In this document: piece by piece, positions 45,672 through 54,532 of the stretch
Layout of the letters: each line of letters starts with the position of its first letter
How positions within the stretch are numbered: position 1 is the first letter of the stretch
Assembly: GCA_965217265.1 (NCBI GenBank)
Contig: CBDCHP010000018.1
Span: 682,001-746,000 of the forward strand
Origin: JAGRGG01 sp965217265
GTDB lineage: Bacteria > Pseudomonadota > Alphaproteobacteria > Geminicoccales > Geminicoccaceae
Direction: 5' to 3'
DNA: 64,000 bases
The notes under the pieces: model-generated
The model's database searches: none
What the model saw: the letters and a program-made list of their open reading frames with translations, nothing else
Told to the model about the DNA's origin: nothing
Made by a program: the position numbers and the translations under genes

Positions 45672-47510
45672 ATGCGGCAGACCCCCGCGCGGCTAGACGC
45701 GCCGGCAACCGCCACGGCCACCGCAGCACCCGAGGCGGTCTCGGCCCCGTCTTGGGACTTGAGCGACCTCTACGGCGGCGTGGACGCGCCCGAGCTCGCC
45801 GCCGACCTCGATCGCGCCGAACGCGACGCCGCCGGGCTCGAAGCCTCGTTCAAGGGCAAGGTGGCGACGCTCGACGGTGACGGCCTCGCCGATTTGATCG
45901 AGCGCCTGGAGGGTGTCGAGGAGACGCTCGGCCGCGCCTACGCCTTTGCCCAGCTAAAGCACAGTGCCAACCGCGACGACGCCCTGATCGGCCGCTTCTA
46001 TCAAGGCGTGCAAGAGCGCGTGAACGCGATCTCGACCAAGCTCCTGTTCGTCAACCTCGAACTGAACCGCATCGAGGATGCCAAGCTCGACGCGCTGGTC
46101 GAGGCCTCGCCCCGCCTCGCCCGCTACCGGCCCTACCTGCGCGACGTGCGGAGTTTTCGCCCGCACCAGCTCGACGACGAGATCGAGCGCGTCCTGCACG
46201 AGAAGTCGATCACCGGCCGCGCCGCCTGGATCCGGCTGTTCGACGAGACCATGGCAGGCTTGAGGTTTCCCCTCGACGGCGCCGACCTGACCGCGGCCGA
46301 GATCTTCGACAAGCTGACGGCCAAGGACCGGGCGGTGCGCGAGGCCGCCGCGACCTCGATCGGCCGGGTCTTGGCCAAGAACGTTCGCCTGTTCGCCCGC
46401 ATCACCAACACGCTGGCCAAGGACAAGGCGATCGAGGACGGCTGGCGGACGTTCGAGCGGCCGATCTCGCGCCGCAACCTCGCCAACCAGGTCGAGGACG
46501 GGGTCGTCGACGCCCTGATCGCGGCGGTGCGCGGCGCCTATCCCCGCCTCTCGCACCGCTACTACGCGATCAAGGCGCGCTGGCTCGGCCTCGACAGGCT
46601 CGAACATTGGGACCGCAACGCGCCCCTGCCCGAGGACGCCGACGAGCGCCGCGGCTGGGACGACGCCAAGGTGATCGTGCTCGACGCCTATCGCGGTTTC
46701 TCGCCGCGTCTCGCCGCCATCGTCGAGCGTTTCTTCGACGAGCGCTGGATCGACGCCGCCGTCCGCCCCGGCAAAGACAGCGGCGCCTTCTGCCACCCGG
46801 CCGTGCCCTCGGTTCACCCCTACGTCCTGATGAACTACCAGGGTCGCAACCGGGACGTGATGACGCTCGCGCACGAGCTCGGCCACGGCGTGCACCAGAC
46901 GTTGGCGGCCGAGCAGGGCCTGTTCATGTCGGGCACGCCCTTGACGCTCGCCGAGACGGCGTCCGTGTTCGGCGAGCAGTTGACCTTCCAGGCCCTCTTG
47001 CGCCGCGAGACCGACCCGGTGCGGCGGCGGCTCCTGCTCGCGTCCAAGATCGAGGACATGCTCAACACCGTCGTCCGCCAGATCGCTTTTTGCGACTTCG
47101 AACGCCGGGTGCACGACGCGCGCGCCGCGGGCGAACTGACCCCCGACGACTTGGCGTCGCACTGGATGGCGGTGCAGCAGGAGAGTCTGGGCCCGGCCTT
47201 CAACTACCGCGACGACTACGCGGCGTTTTGGAGCTACATCCCACACTTCATCCACGCGCCGTTCTACGTCTACGCCTACGCGTTCGGCGACTGCCTCGTC
47301 AACTCGCTCTACGCCGTCTACGAGCAAGAGCCGGAAGGGTTCGAGGCGCGCTACCTCGACCTGCTCAAGGCGGGCGGCACGCTGCGGCACGAGGAACTCC
47401 TCGCCCCCTTCGGCCTCGACGCCTCGGATCCTTCCTTCTGGGACAAGGGTCTCGCCGTGATCGAGGGCTACATCGACCGTCTGGACGCCGAACTCGGAGG
47501 TCAAGCATGA
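45672..47510 (+). CDS. pepF: M3-family oligoendopeptidase F
   Basis: 612 residues. Zinc metallopeptidase that degrades oligopeptides in the cytoplasm. The zinc motif HELGHGVHQTL (HExGH) with the downstream glutamate in LTLAETASVFGEQLTF is clear, and the N-terminal WDLSDLYGGVDAPELAADLD is typical of the pepF/clade-3 group. The C-terminus has HFIHAPFYVYAYAFGDCLVN, the family's substrate-tyrosine loop. The stop overlaps the start of the ABC1 kinase gene (ATGA). Confidence 0.95.
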   Translation: MRQTPARLDAPATATATAAPEAVSAPSWDLSDLYGGVDAPELAADLDRAERDAAGLEASFKGKVATLDGDGLADLIERLEGVEETLGRAYAFAQLKHSANRDDALIGRFYQGVQERVNAISTKLLFVNLELNRIEDAKLDALVEASPRLARYRPYLRDVRSFRPHQLDDEIERVLHEKSITGRAAWIRLFDETMAGLRFPLDGADLTAAEIFDKLTAKDRAVREAAATSIGRVLAKNVRLFARITNTLAKDKAIEDGWRTFERPISRRNLANQVEDGVVDALIAAVRGAYPRLSHRYYAIKARWLGLDRLEHWDRNAPLPEDADERRGWDDAKVIVLDAYRGFSPRLAAIVERFFDERWIDAAVRPGKDSGAFCHPAVPSVHPYVLMNYQGRNRDVMTLAHELGHGVHQTLAAEQGLFMSGTPLTLAETASVFGEQLTFQALLRRETDPVRRRLLLASKIEDMLNTVVRQIAFCDFERRVHDARAAGELTPDDLASHWMAVQQESLGPAFNYRDDYAAFWSYIPHFIHAPFYVYAYAFGDCLVNSLYAVYEQEPEGFEARYLDLLKAGGTLRHEELLAPFGLDASDPSFWDKGLAVIEGYIDRLDAELGGQA

Positions 47511-48880
47511 CTGAGTCCGACAGCCGCCCCGCCGGGCGGCCCGAAGAGCTGAGCGAGAACTCGTTCGGCGGCCGCTTTCGCCGCTACGCCCAGGTTTCCG
47601 GCACGGTGGCGGGGCAGGCGGCCCGCTTCGCCGGGCGGCGCTACTTCGCCAAGCCGGGCGATCCGGCCGGTGAACTGAGGGCGGCGCTCGGCGGGCTCAA
47701 GGGTCCGCTGATGAAGGTGGCGCAGATGATGGCGACCATCCCCGACGCCCTGCCGGCCGAGTACGCGGCCGAACTGGCGCAGTTGCAGAGCAACGCGCCG
47801 CCGATGGGCAAGCCCTTCGTTCGACGGCGGATGAAGTCGGAGTTGGGCGAGGGTTGGGAGAAGCGCTTTGAGTCGTTTCCCCTGGAATCCACCGCCGCCG
47901 CCTCGCTCGGGCAGGTGCACAAGGCCGAACTGCTCGACGGCACGCCCGTCGCCTGCAAGCTGCAGTACCCGGACATCTCGGCCGCGGTCGAGGCCGACCT
48001 CAACCAGTTGAAGGTGCTGCTCTCGATCTATCGCCGCTACGACAACGCGATCCAGACCGATCGCATCTACGAGGAGCTGGAGGCGCGGCTGCGCGAGGAG
48101 CTGGACTACCGGCTGGAGGCGCGCAACATGCGCCTTTATGAGGACATGCTGAAAAGCGAGACGCACGTCCACATCGCGCACGTCGTCGACGAACTCTCGA
48201 CCGGGCGGCTGCTCACCATGGGCTGGCTGGAAGGCCGGCCCTTCATGGAGATCTGCAAGAACGAGGATCAAGCGGCGCGCGACAAGGTCGCTTACAACAT
48301 GTTCCGGGCGTGGTACGTGCCGTTCTACAATTACGGCGTCATCCACGGCGACCCGCACATGGGCAACTACACGGTCAGGCCCAACCTCGACATCAACCTG
48401 CTCGATTTCGGCTGCGTGCGCATCTTCGCGCCGCGCTTCGTCAAGGGCGTGATTGACCTGTTCTACGCCGTGAAGGAGGGCGACGAGGCCCTGGCCCGCG
48501 AGGCCTACCGCGCCTGGGGCTTCGAGGACATGGACGACGAGTTGGTCGCCGTCTTGAACGTCTGGGCCAGCTTCCTCTACGCGCCGCTGCTCGAAGACCG
48601 GCCGCGGCTGATCCAGGAGACCAACGCCGGTGCCTACGGCCGCGAGGTGGCCGAGGGCGTGCACCGCAAGCTGAAGCAGGCGGGCGGCGTGCGGCCGCCG
48701 CGCGAGTTCGTCTTCATGGATCGGGCGGCGATCGGCCTCGGCTCGGTCTTCATGCACCTGAACGCCGAGGTCAACTGGCACAAGCTGTTCATGGATCTGA
48801 TCAAGGACTTCGACTTCAAGAGCATGGCCGAGCGCCAGCGCGAAATGCTGGCCAAGCACGGTATTGAGCAGCCGACCTGA
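47507..48880 (+). CDS. ABC1/UbiB/COQ8-family atypical kinase
   Basis: 457 residues. The ABC1 family supports ubiquinone biosynthesis and other isoprenoid-lipid functions. Motifs: LKGPLMKVAQMM (the family's KxGQ, here KVAQ), the alanine-rich STAAASLGQVHKAEL, lysine in VACKLQYPD, the ExD-region LREELDYRLEARNM, catalytic VIHGDPHMGNY and LLDFGCVR. The Gly-to-Ala change in KxGQ seems to be a trait of a second alphaproteobacterial ABC1 group rather than decay. No transmembrane tail is visible, unlike UbiB. Co-transcribed with pepF. Its TGA stop begins repeat R7. Confidence 0.92.
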   Translation: MTESDSRPAGRPEELSENSFGGRFRRYAQVSGTVAGQAARFAGRRYFAKPGDPAGELRAALGGLKGPLMKVAQMMATIPDALPAEYAAELAQLQSNAPPMGKPFVRRRMKSELGEGWEKRFESFPLESTAAASLGQVHKAELLDGTPVACKLQYPDISAAVEADLNQLKVLLSIYRRYDNAIQTDRIYEELEARLREELDYRLEARNMRLYEDMLKSETHVHIAHVVDELSTGRLLTMGWLEGRPFMEICKNEDQAARDKVAYNMFRAWYVPFYNYGVIHGDPHMGNYTVRPNLDINLLDFGCVRIFAPRFVKGVIDLFYAVKEGDEALAREAYRAWGFEDMDDELVAVLNVWASFLYAPLLEDRPRLIQETNAGAYGREVAEGVHRKLKQAGGVRPPREFVFMDRAAIGLGSVFMHLNAEVNWHKLFMDLIKDFDFKSMAERQREMLAKHGIEQPT

Positions 48881-48938
48881 ACGCTGCGCGTGCACTGACG
48901 TGCGGTCCTTTTTTCTTCCTTTTTTGCAACTTGTTTCG
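48878..48938. repeat. Intergenic terminator-pair repeat, copy R7 (left half)
   Basis: TGAACGCTGCGCGTGCACTG, then ACGTGCGG, a T-tract (ttttttcttccttttttg) and CAACTTGTTTCGAG. The right half is missing; a separate hairpin-like stretch GGCGTCAGTGGGCGCC lies at about 48974-48989 instead. It ends the ABC1 kinase gene, whose stop is the first TGA. Confidence 0.75.
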
Positions 48939-48997
48939 AGTGCGGCATGAATGGCAAAGGTGAATAACGAGCTCGGCGTCAGTGGGCGCCGAACGTC

Positions 48998-49600
48998 TCA
49001 AGCTTCGAGTAGGATATTCTTGAGGTAGCTGTAGGCTTCGTTGATGCGTTTCAGGCGTTCTTCCTGCCGCTTGTCGCCGCCGTGCAGGTCGGGGTGGTGG
49101 CGCTTGGCGAGCGCCTTGTAACGCTGCTTCAGTTCGTCCAGCGTAAAGCCCCAGGACAGGTGCATGACGCCCAGCATCTCCTCGGCCCGCCCGCCGGGTC
49201 TAGACGGGGGCGGGGGGCGCGCGTCGTCCTCATCGCCCAGGACCTTGAACGGGTCGCGAAAGCGCCACGGGCCGTTCGGCCCCATCTTGATCGTATCTTC
49301 CGTCCCGCAGGCCTGGGTCCCGAAGCGCCACGACGGGCGGTGCCACGTGACGTCGTCGCGGCGGTGCCGGTCGATGGTATCGGCGTCCATCTCGGCGAAG
49401 TAGTCCCACTTGCGGTTGTACTCGCGGATGTGGTCGAGGCAGAACCATGTGTAATCGCGCAGCCGGTCGCGCGAGCGCGGGGCAGGGTAGTCGCCGGCCG
49501 CGTCGCAGTCCGGCCACTCGCAGGTCCGCGGCGGGCTGTCGGGCGAGAGCTTGGCGGCTCGGTCACGCTCATAGGCGCGGGGGCGGCGCTGCTGGGTCAT
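48998..49600 (-). CDS. J-domain (DnaJ-like) protein
   Basis: 200 residues. The C-terminal 65 residues are a J domain: EMLGVMHLSWGFTLDELKQR, then YKALAKRHHPDLHGGDKRQE with the HPD tripeptide, and INEAYSYLKNIL. Such proteins stimulate DnaK ATPase. The N-terminal 130 residues contain RTCEWPDCDAAGDYPAPRSR, with cysteines that may form a zinc site, and YTWFCLDHIREYNRKWDYFA. This conserved domain pairing is frequent in alphaproteobacteria. Start ATG 49600; an upstream extension to 49681 is open but not conserved-looking. Confidence 0.92.
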   Translation of the reverse strand: MTQQRRPRAYERDRAAKLSPDSPPRTCEWPDCDAAGDYPAPRSRDRLRDYTWFCLDHIREYNRKWDYFAEMDADTIDRHRRDDVTWHRPSWRFGTQACGTEDTIKMGPNGPWRFRDPFKVLGDEDDARPPPPSRPGGRAEEMLGVMHLSWGFTLDELKQRYKALAKRHHPDLHGGDKRQEERLKRINEAYSYLKNILLEA

Positions 49601-49719
49601 CGAGCGAAAAGCGGCTCCGAGAGAGGATTGAGGCGGGGCATATAGGAACCGTGAGATTGGCCGAATACCGTCGTTTCGCAAGGCTTTTTGCCGCCGACGC
49701 CGCGGCTAAAACGTGCCGC

Positions 49720-50646
49720 CTATCCAAGATCGGCCAAGCCCGTGCAGGGGGTGGCGTCGGGCGAGGGCGGACGCTCCCCGTCGAGCCATCGAAGCACCTC
49801 CTGCCAGACGCGCTCGCGCTGCAGGTCGCGCAACAGCATGTGCCAGCCTTCGGGGTAGCTTTGCGCAAAGCACGTCGGCATCGTCAAGCGGCGCACGAAG
49901 CTCTTTTGCGCCTCGACCGGCACGATCTCGTCGTTGTCGCCGATCATGACGAAGGTCGGCAGCGCCAGCTTCGGTCCGGCCGCGCGCGCCGCCGTCATCA
50001 AGCGGACGGCGCCGGCGATCGCGTCGACCCGCGTCGCCCGTATCGTCAGCGGGTCCTGGCCCAGTTCGCGCAGCATCGGCACGTTGTCAGAGGGCCAACG
50101 TTCGAGCCCTTCGCCGGTCAAGGTCCAGCCGGGCGCCACCTGCGCGGCGAGCCAGAGGGTGAGGCGGTAAAAAGGGTTCATCGCGTCGCCGCCCCAGACG
50201 CCGGGCGCCACCAAGAGGAGGTCCGATACCGGCAGGTCGGGATACCTGGTGAGCGCCAAGGTCGCGACCGCGGCGCCGAGGCTCTCGCCCAGGACGGTGA
50301 CGGGAACGCCGGGATACTGCGCCGCCAGCGCGCGCACCGTCTCTGCCGCCTCGTCGACCAGCACGTCGTCGCCGGGCCAGCGGCCGCGGTTCTGGTTGGC
50401 GCCGAACCCCTGCTGATCGTAGGCGACGAGGGCGACGCCCTTCGCGGCGAGGAAGGGTCCGAACGCCGCGAACGCCGCCTTGCGGTCGTTGAAGCCGTGC
50501 AGCGCCAGGACGACGGCCTTGGGCGGTTCCTCGGGCAGGAAGCGCAGTTCCGGCCGGGATCCCAGCGGCAGCGGCGCCAAGCCGGCGGCGGCGCAGCCGA
50601 CGAGGCAGCACAAAGCGAGGACGGCGGCGAGACGCCCCGGGGTCAC
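49720..50646 (-). CDS. Alpha/beta-hydrolase, monoacylglycerol lipase/lysophospholipase type, predicted lipoprotein
   Basis: 308 residues. The N-terminus is a lipoprotein signal (LAAVLALCCLVGCAAAG with cysteine in LVGC). The hydrolase core has VVLALHGFNDRKAAFAAFGP (oxyanion region), the nucleophile elbow VLGESLGAAVATLAL (GESLG), the acid in VMIGDNDEIVP, and the histidine in YPEGWHMLLRD. This set matches the lysophospholipase L2/MGLL branch. The GTG start at 50646 overlaps the gluQ stop (GTGA), so the two genes are coupled. Confidence 0.9.
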   Translation of the reverse strand: MTPGRLAAVLALCCLVGCAAAGLAPLPLGSRPELRFLPEEPPKAVVLALHGFNDRKAAFAAFGPFLAAKGVALVAYDQQGFGANQNRGRWPGDDVLVDEAAETVRALAAQYPGVPVTVLGESLGAAVATLALTRYPDLPVSDLLLVAPGVWGGDAMNPFYRLTLWLAAQVAPGWTLTGEGLERWPSDNVPMLRELGQDPLTIRATRVDAIAGAVRLMTAARAAGPKLALPTFVMIGDNDEIVPVEAQKSFVRRLTMPTCFAQSYPEGWHMLLRDLQRERVWQEVLRWLDGERPPSPDATPCTGLADLG

Positions 50647-51554
50647 GTACGGGCGTCGAGGCCGAGCAGGCGCCAGAGGTCGGCCGGGCTGCGGCCGAGG
50701 TCGCGGACGTGCCGCAGGGTCACGGCGCGGTTGCGCTTGGCGAGGCGCTGGCCCGAGGCGTCGCCGATCAGGTTGTGGTGGTAGTAGCGCGGCACGCGCA
50801 GGCCCAACAGCGCCTGCAACAGCCGGTGGACGTGCGTCGCGTGGAACAGGTCCTCGCCGCGGGTGACGAGCGTGACGCCTTGCAGGTGGTCGTCGAGGGT
50901 GCAGGCGAGGTGGTAGGAGGAGGGGATGTCCTTGCGGCCCAGGACGACGTCGCCCAGCGCTTCGGGCTTGGCCTCGACCCAGCCGGCCCGGCCGTCGAAC
51001 CACCAAAGACGGCCGGTGCGCCCGTGCGCCTCGGCGACGTTGAGGCGCCAAGCGTACGCCATGCCGTTCTTCAGGCGAAACGCCCGCTCGTCGGGATCGA
51101 GGCCGCGGCAGATGCCGGGGTAGATCGGCTCGCCCGAGGGGCCGTGCGGCGCGCGGCCGGCCTCCTCGATCTCGGCGCGGATCTGCTTACGGGTGCAAAA
51201 GCAGGGGTAGGCGACGCCCGTCTCGATCAGGCGCCCGAGCGCCTTGGCGTGGGCGTCGGCGTGGTCGCGCTGGCGGCGCACGCCGTCCCAGGCGAGGCCC
51301 AGCCAGCGCAAATCGTCGTAGATCGCCGCCTCGAACTCGGGGCGGCAGCGCTGCTTGTCGATGTCCTCGATGCGCAAGAGAAAGCGCCCGCCGCCGCGCT
51401 TGGCTGCCTCGCAGGCGAACAGGGCGGCGTAGGCGTGGCCGAGGTGGAGGTAGCCGGTCGGGCTCGGGGCGAAGCGGGTGACGTTGGCGGGCTCGCCCGG
51501 CCCCGGCAGCGGCACGAAATCAGCACCCTTGAGAGTGCCCGGTCCTGATGCCAT
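50643..51554 (-). CDS. gluQ: Glutamyl-Q tRNA(Asp) synthetase
   Basis: 303 residues from the ATG at 51554. A shortened glutamyl-tRNA synthetase that attaches glutamate to queuosine in tRNA-Asp. It has only the catalytic domain: TRFAPSPTGYLHLGHAYAAL (HIGH-type motif HLGH), LLRIEDIDKQRCRPEFE, the zinc-type cysteines in YPCFCTRKQ and YPGICRG, and RLAKRNRAVTLRHVRDL in place of KMSKS. The length and lack of an anticodon-binding domain separate it from GltX. A TTG at 51566 is an alternative start. Confidence 0.95.
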   Translation of the reverse strand: MASGPGTLKGADFVPLPGPGEPANVTRFAPSPTGYLHLGHAYAALFACEAAKRGGGRFLLRIEDIDKQRCRPEFEAAIYDDLRWLGLAWDGVRRQRDHADAHAKALGRLIETGVAYPCFCTRKQIRAEIEEAGRAPHGPSGEPIYPGICRGLDPDERAFRLKNGMAYAWRLNVAEAHGRTGRLWWFDGRAGWVEAKPEALGDVVLGRKDIPSSYHLACTLDDHLQGVTLVTRGEDLFHATHVHRLLQALLGLRVPRYYHHNLIGDASGQRLAKRNRAVTLRHVRDLGRSPADLWRLLGLDART

Positions 51555-51675
51555 CGTATTCGTCAAGGCAGTGCGCTCGATTGCTTGGGCAGGAAGCGGA
51601 AGGGAACGCTATTCGGGTGGAACCAATCGTATTCAATCATGATCAACGGTTGCAAGGCGCGCAAGGGGCTTGTCG

Positions 51676-52317
51676 ATGAACGAGGTGACGTTGAGCGGAC
51701 CTGTTGCCGCGGCGGCAAACGGCGAGGCGAAGCGGCTCGTCGTCCTGCTGCACGGCGTCGGCGCCAGCGGGGCGGACTTGATGCCTCTCGCGCCGGAATT
51801 GGCGGCGCGTCTGCCGGACGCCGTCTTCTGCGCCCCCGACGCGCCCTACCCGTGCGACTTCGCGCCGTTCGGCCGGCAGTGGTTCGGCCTGTCCGATCGA
51901 ACGCCGGCCGTTCTCCTGGCCGGGCTGGAGCGGGTGCGGCCGATGCTCGAAGCCTACGTCGATGGCCTGCGCGAGCGCTACGACGTGCCCGCGGCGCGAA
52001 CGGCGCTGTTGGGCTTCTCGCAGGGCTGCATGACGGCGCTGCACGTCGGGCCGCGCATGGCGTCGCCCCCGGCCGCGATCGTCGGCGTCTCGGGCGCCTT
52101 GTGCGGCCCCGTGGGTTCCGCCCCAGGGCGCCCGCCCGTGCTCCTGATCCACGGCGAGGGGGACGAGGTCGTGCCGGCGGCGGCGATGCCGGCCGCGGCG
52201 TCGGCGCTGCGGCGGGCGGATTTCAGCGTCGAGACCCTGCTCCGGCCGGGGCTCGGCCACGCGATCGACGCGGTCGGGATCGAGGCGGCGGGGCGCTTTC
52301 TTGCCAAGGCGCTGTGA
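51676..52317 (+). CDS. Phospholipase/carboxylesterase (AbHD family)
   Basis: 213 residues from the ATG at 51676. Motifs: LVVLLHGVGASGADLMPLAP, ARTALLGFSQGCMTALHVG (nucleophile elbow GFSQG), LIHGEGDEVVP with the catalytic aspartate, and the histidine in RPGLGHAIDAVGIEAAGRF. This is the acyl-protein-thioesterase-like branch, which hydrolyses small esters or lysophospholipids. The TGA stop is the first three bases of repeat R8. Confidence 0.93.
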   Translation: MNEVTLSGPVAAAANGEAKRLVVLLHGVGASGADLMPLAPELAARLPDAVFCAPDAPYPCDFAPFGRQWFGLSDRTPAVLLAGLERVRPMLEAYVDGLRERYDVPAARTALLGFSQGCMTALHVGPRMASPPAAIVGVSGALCGPVGSAPGRPPVLLIHGEGDEVVPAAAMPAAASALRRADFSVETLLRPGLGHAIDAVGIEAAGRFLAKAL

Positions 52318-52435
52318 ACGCTTCGCGTCCGCTGGCGCGGGGCCTTCTTTTTCTCTTTTTTGCTTTGTCTGGGCTCGCCCTCAGCGCCGCGGCTAGGCTC
52401 CCCTGCGTTCACACTGGCAAAAAACGAAGCGTTCA
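52315..52435. repeat. Intergenic terminator-pair repeat, copy R8 (right arm shortened)
   Basis: TGAACGCTTCGCGTCCGCTG, then a T-tract, a middle CTCCCCTGCGTTCACACTGG, an A-tract that joins directly to CGAAGCGTTCA. Both outer ends provide stop codons: TGA for the esterase on the plus strand and TGA for purD on the minus strand. Confidence 0.85.
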
Positions 52436-53695
52436 CAGCCCTCTCACACCGATATCGCGGCGATAGAACCCCTCCGGCCAATCGACGCGCCCGGCGGCGG
52501 CGTAGGCCCTGGTTCGCGCCGCTTCGAGCGTCGCACCGAGCCCGGTCACGCTCAGCACCCGGCCGCCGGCGGCGAGGAGCCGTTCGCCCTCGCGGCGCGT
52601 GCCGGCGTGGAAGACGAGGAGGTCGTCCTCCTCCCCCGCCAGCGCGTCGAGGCCGCGGATCTCGGTGCCCTTGGCGTAGGCGCCGGGATAGCCTTTGGCG
52701 GCGAGGACGACGGCGAGCGCGTGCTCGGGATACCAGCGCAGATCCATGTGGCCGAGCATCCCGTCGATGGCGCCCAGCATCAACTGCGTCAGATCGGTCA
52801 TCAGCCGCGGCAGGACGGCCTGAGCCTCGGGATCGCCGAAGCGGACGTTGTATTCGAGCAGCTTCGGCCCGTCGTCGGCCAGCATCAGCCCGGCGTAGAG
52901 GATGCCCTTGAAGGGCGTGCCCTCGGCCGCCATGCCCTTGAGCGTCGGCCGGACGATCTCGGCCATCACCCGCTCGGCCATCGCCCCTTCGAGGCTCGGT
53001 GCCGGCGAATAGGCGCCCATGCCGCCGGTGTTGGGGCCAAGGTCGCCATCGAAGGCGCGCTTGTGGTCCTGCGCCGTGCCGATGAGGAGCGCGTCGGCGC
53101 CGTCGCACAGGGCGAACAGGCTCGCTTCCTCGCCAACGAGGCATTCCTCGATCACGACGGCCTCGCCGCCCGCACCCTTGAGGGCGGCATCCAGCGCCGC
53201 CCCGGCCTCGTCGAGGGTCGTGGCGACCACGACCCCCTTGCCGGCGGCGAGCCCGTCCGCCTTGACGACCACCGGCGCCCCGACCCGGGCGAGGTAATCG
53301 CGCGCGGCCCCCGCCTCATCGTGGTCGAACCCGCGCCACGCGGCGGTCGGGACGCCGTGGCGGTCGCAGAACCCCTTCATGAACCGCTTCGAGCCTTCGA
53401 GCCGGGCGGCGGCGGCGCTCGGGCCGAACGCCCCGATACCGGCCGCCTCCAGCCGATCGACGAGGCCGAGCACCAGGGGCGCTTCCGGCCCGACCACGAC
53501 GAGATCGACGGCCTCGGCCCGGGCCGCTTCCACCAGCCCGTCCACATCGTCGGCCGCGACGTCGAGGTTGCGGCCGAGGCCCGCCGTCCCGGCGTTGCCG
53601 GGCGCGCAACAGACCTCCTCGACCAGGGGCGAACTCTTCAAAGACCACGCCAAAACGTGCTCGCGCCCGCCGCCGCCCACGATCAAGACGCGCAT
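52433..53695 (-). CDS. purD: Phosphoribosylamine-glycine ligase
   Basis: 420 residues. ATP-grasp enzyme of purine synthesis that joins phosphoribosylamine and glycine. The start MRVLIVGGGGREHVLAWSLK is diagnostic, with LVVVGPEAPLVLGLVDRL, GAPVVVKADGLAAGKGVVVA (ATP-grasp), and LEYNVRFGDPEAQAVLPRL. The ATG at 53695 is standard for the family. Its stop lies in repeat R8. It is alone on this strand apart from a methyltransferase gene 90 bases upstream. Confidence 0.97.
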   Translation of the reverse strand: MRVLIVGGGGREHVLAWSLKSSPLVEEVCCAPGNAGTAGLGRNLDVAADDVDGLVEAARAEAVDLVVVGPEAPLVLGLVDRLEAAGIGAFGPSAAAARLEGSKRFMKGFCDRHGVPTAAWRGFDHDEAGAARDYLARVGAPVVVKADGLAAGKGVVVATTLDEAGAALDAALKGAGGEAVVIEECLVGEEASLFALCDGADALLIGTAQDHKRAFDGDLGPNTGGMGAYSPAPSLEGAMAERVMAEIVRPTLKGMAAEGTPFKGILYAGLMLADDGPKLLEYNVRFGDPEAQAVLPRLMTDLTQLMLGAIDGMLGHMDLRWYPEHALAVVLAAKGYPGAYAKGTEIRGLDALAGEEDDLLVFHAGTRREGERLLAAGGRVLSVTGLGATLEAARTRAYAAAGRVDWPEGFYRRDIGVRGL

Positions 53696-53785
53696 GAAAG
53701 CCCTTCCCCTCGCTGCCAAGCCTTACCTAAACGGACGTCGAGCGCCTTCGCAAGCCGTCGGTTGAGGGCCATGACGACGGTGCGT

Positions 53786-54439
53786 TCACAACAACCGAGG
53801 CCCGGCAGCGCTGTTGTGTGCGTACGTCTTCCACGTCGGCTTATAGTCCTCCCCGGCCTGATCGCCCCATGATTTCCAGCCGGAACGGGCGCCTCGGGCG
53901 AACAATTCGATGCGCGGCCCCGGGCTGCAAGCCTCGATGATCTCATAGATCTCGTCCGGCTTTTTAGAGTGCTCGCGCTTGCGCGTGGCGAGGTAATTGA
54001 CCTGGGTTCGGCCGGGTTGCAGCGTGCGCGCGTTCTTGCCCCGCACGCCGAACAGCAAGAGTTCGGTGACGTTGCGAAAGTAGAAGCCGACGCCCCTGCC
54101 GTCGCTACCGCCGTCCTTACGGATTTTGTGCCAGACGATGTTTGACTTGTAGGCAAACCCCCAGGCACGCATGACCTGAAGCCCTTCCGGCAGCAGGGCG
54201 TTGGGGACCCAGAGGTAGAGGTGCGCGGTGGGCGCGGCCAAGTCGGCCACGGGCAAGGCACCGATTTGTGCCGTGTCCAGGGTGCCGTAACGGGACAGGC
54301 GGCGGTGCTCCGGCGCCATCTTGCCGGTTCGGTTGACGAACTGCCAGGGCGGGTCGGCGAGGATGCAAGCGAAGCGATCGGCTCCCGCCGCCGCGCGCAG
54401 ATCCTCGGCCGGCTCGGCTCGATTGATCGCTTTGGACAT
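53786..54439 (-). CDS. MT-A70-family adenine methyltransferase
   Basis: 217 residues. It carries the catalytic DPPW motif (residues 29-32, in CILADPPWQFVNR), the SAM-binding region HLYLWVPNALLPEGLQVMRA and NVTELLLFGVRGK. In bacteria this branch methylates adenine in DNA and is frequent in phages and mobile elements. There is no restriction endonuclease, helicase or phage gene around it: the neighbours are purD and argC, so it is an orphan. Start ATG 54439; a TTG at 54466 is an alternative. Divergent from argC. Confidence 0.85.
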   Translation of the reverse strand: MSKAINRAEPAEDLRAAAGADRFACILADPPWQFVNRTGKMAPEHRRLSRYGTLDTAQIGALPVADLAAPTAHLYLWVPNALLPEGLQVMRAWGFAYKSNIVWHKIRKDGGSDGRGVGFYFRNVTELLLFGVRGKNARTLQPGRTQVNYLATRKREHSKKPDEIYEIIEACSPGPRIELFARGARSGWKSWGDQAGEDYKPTWKTYAHNSAAGPRLL

Positions 54440-54532
54440 CCGATCGCATTCCTTGAGGCGTTTCAACGTTCGATCAATCTGCTACCTAGCTCCCGCCGGG
54501 CCGACAGTACGTGCTTATCGGCAAGGAATGGG

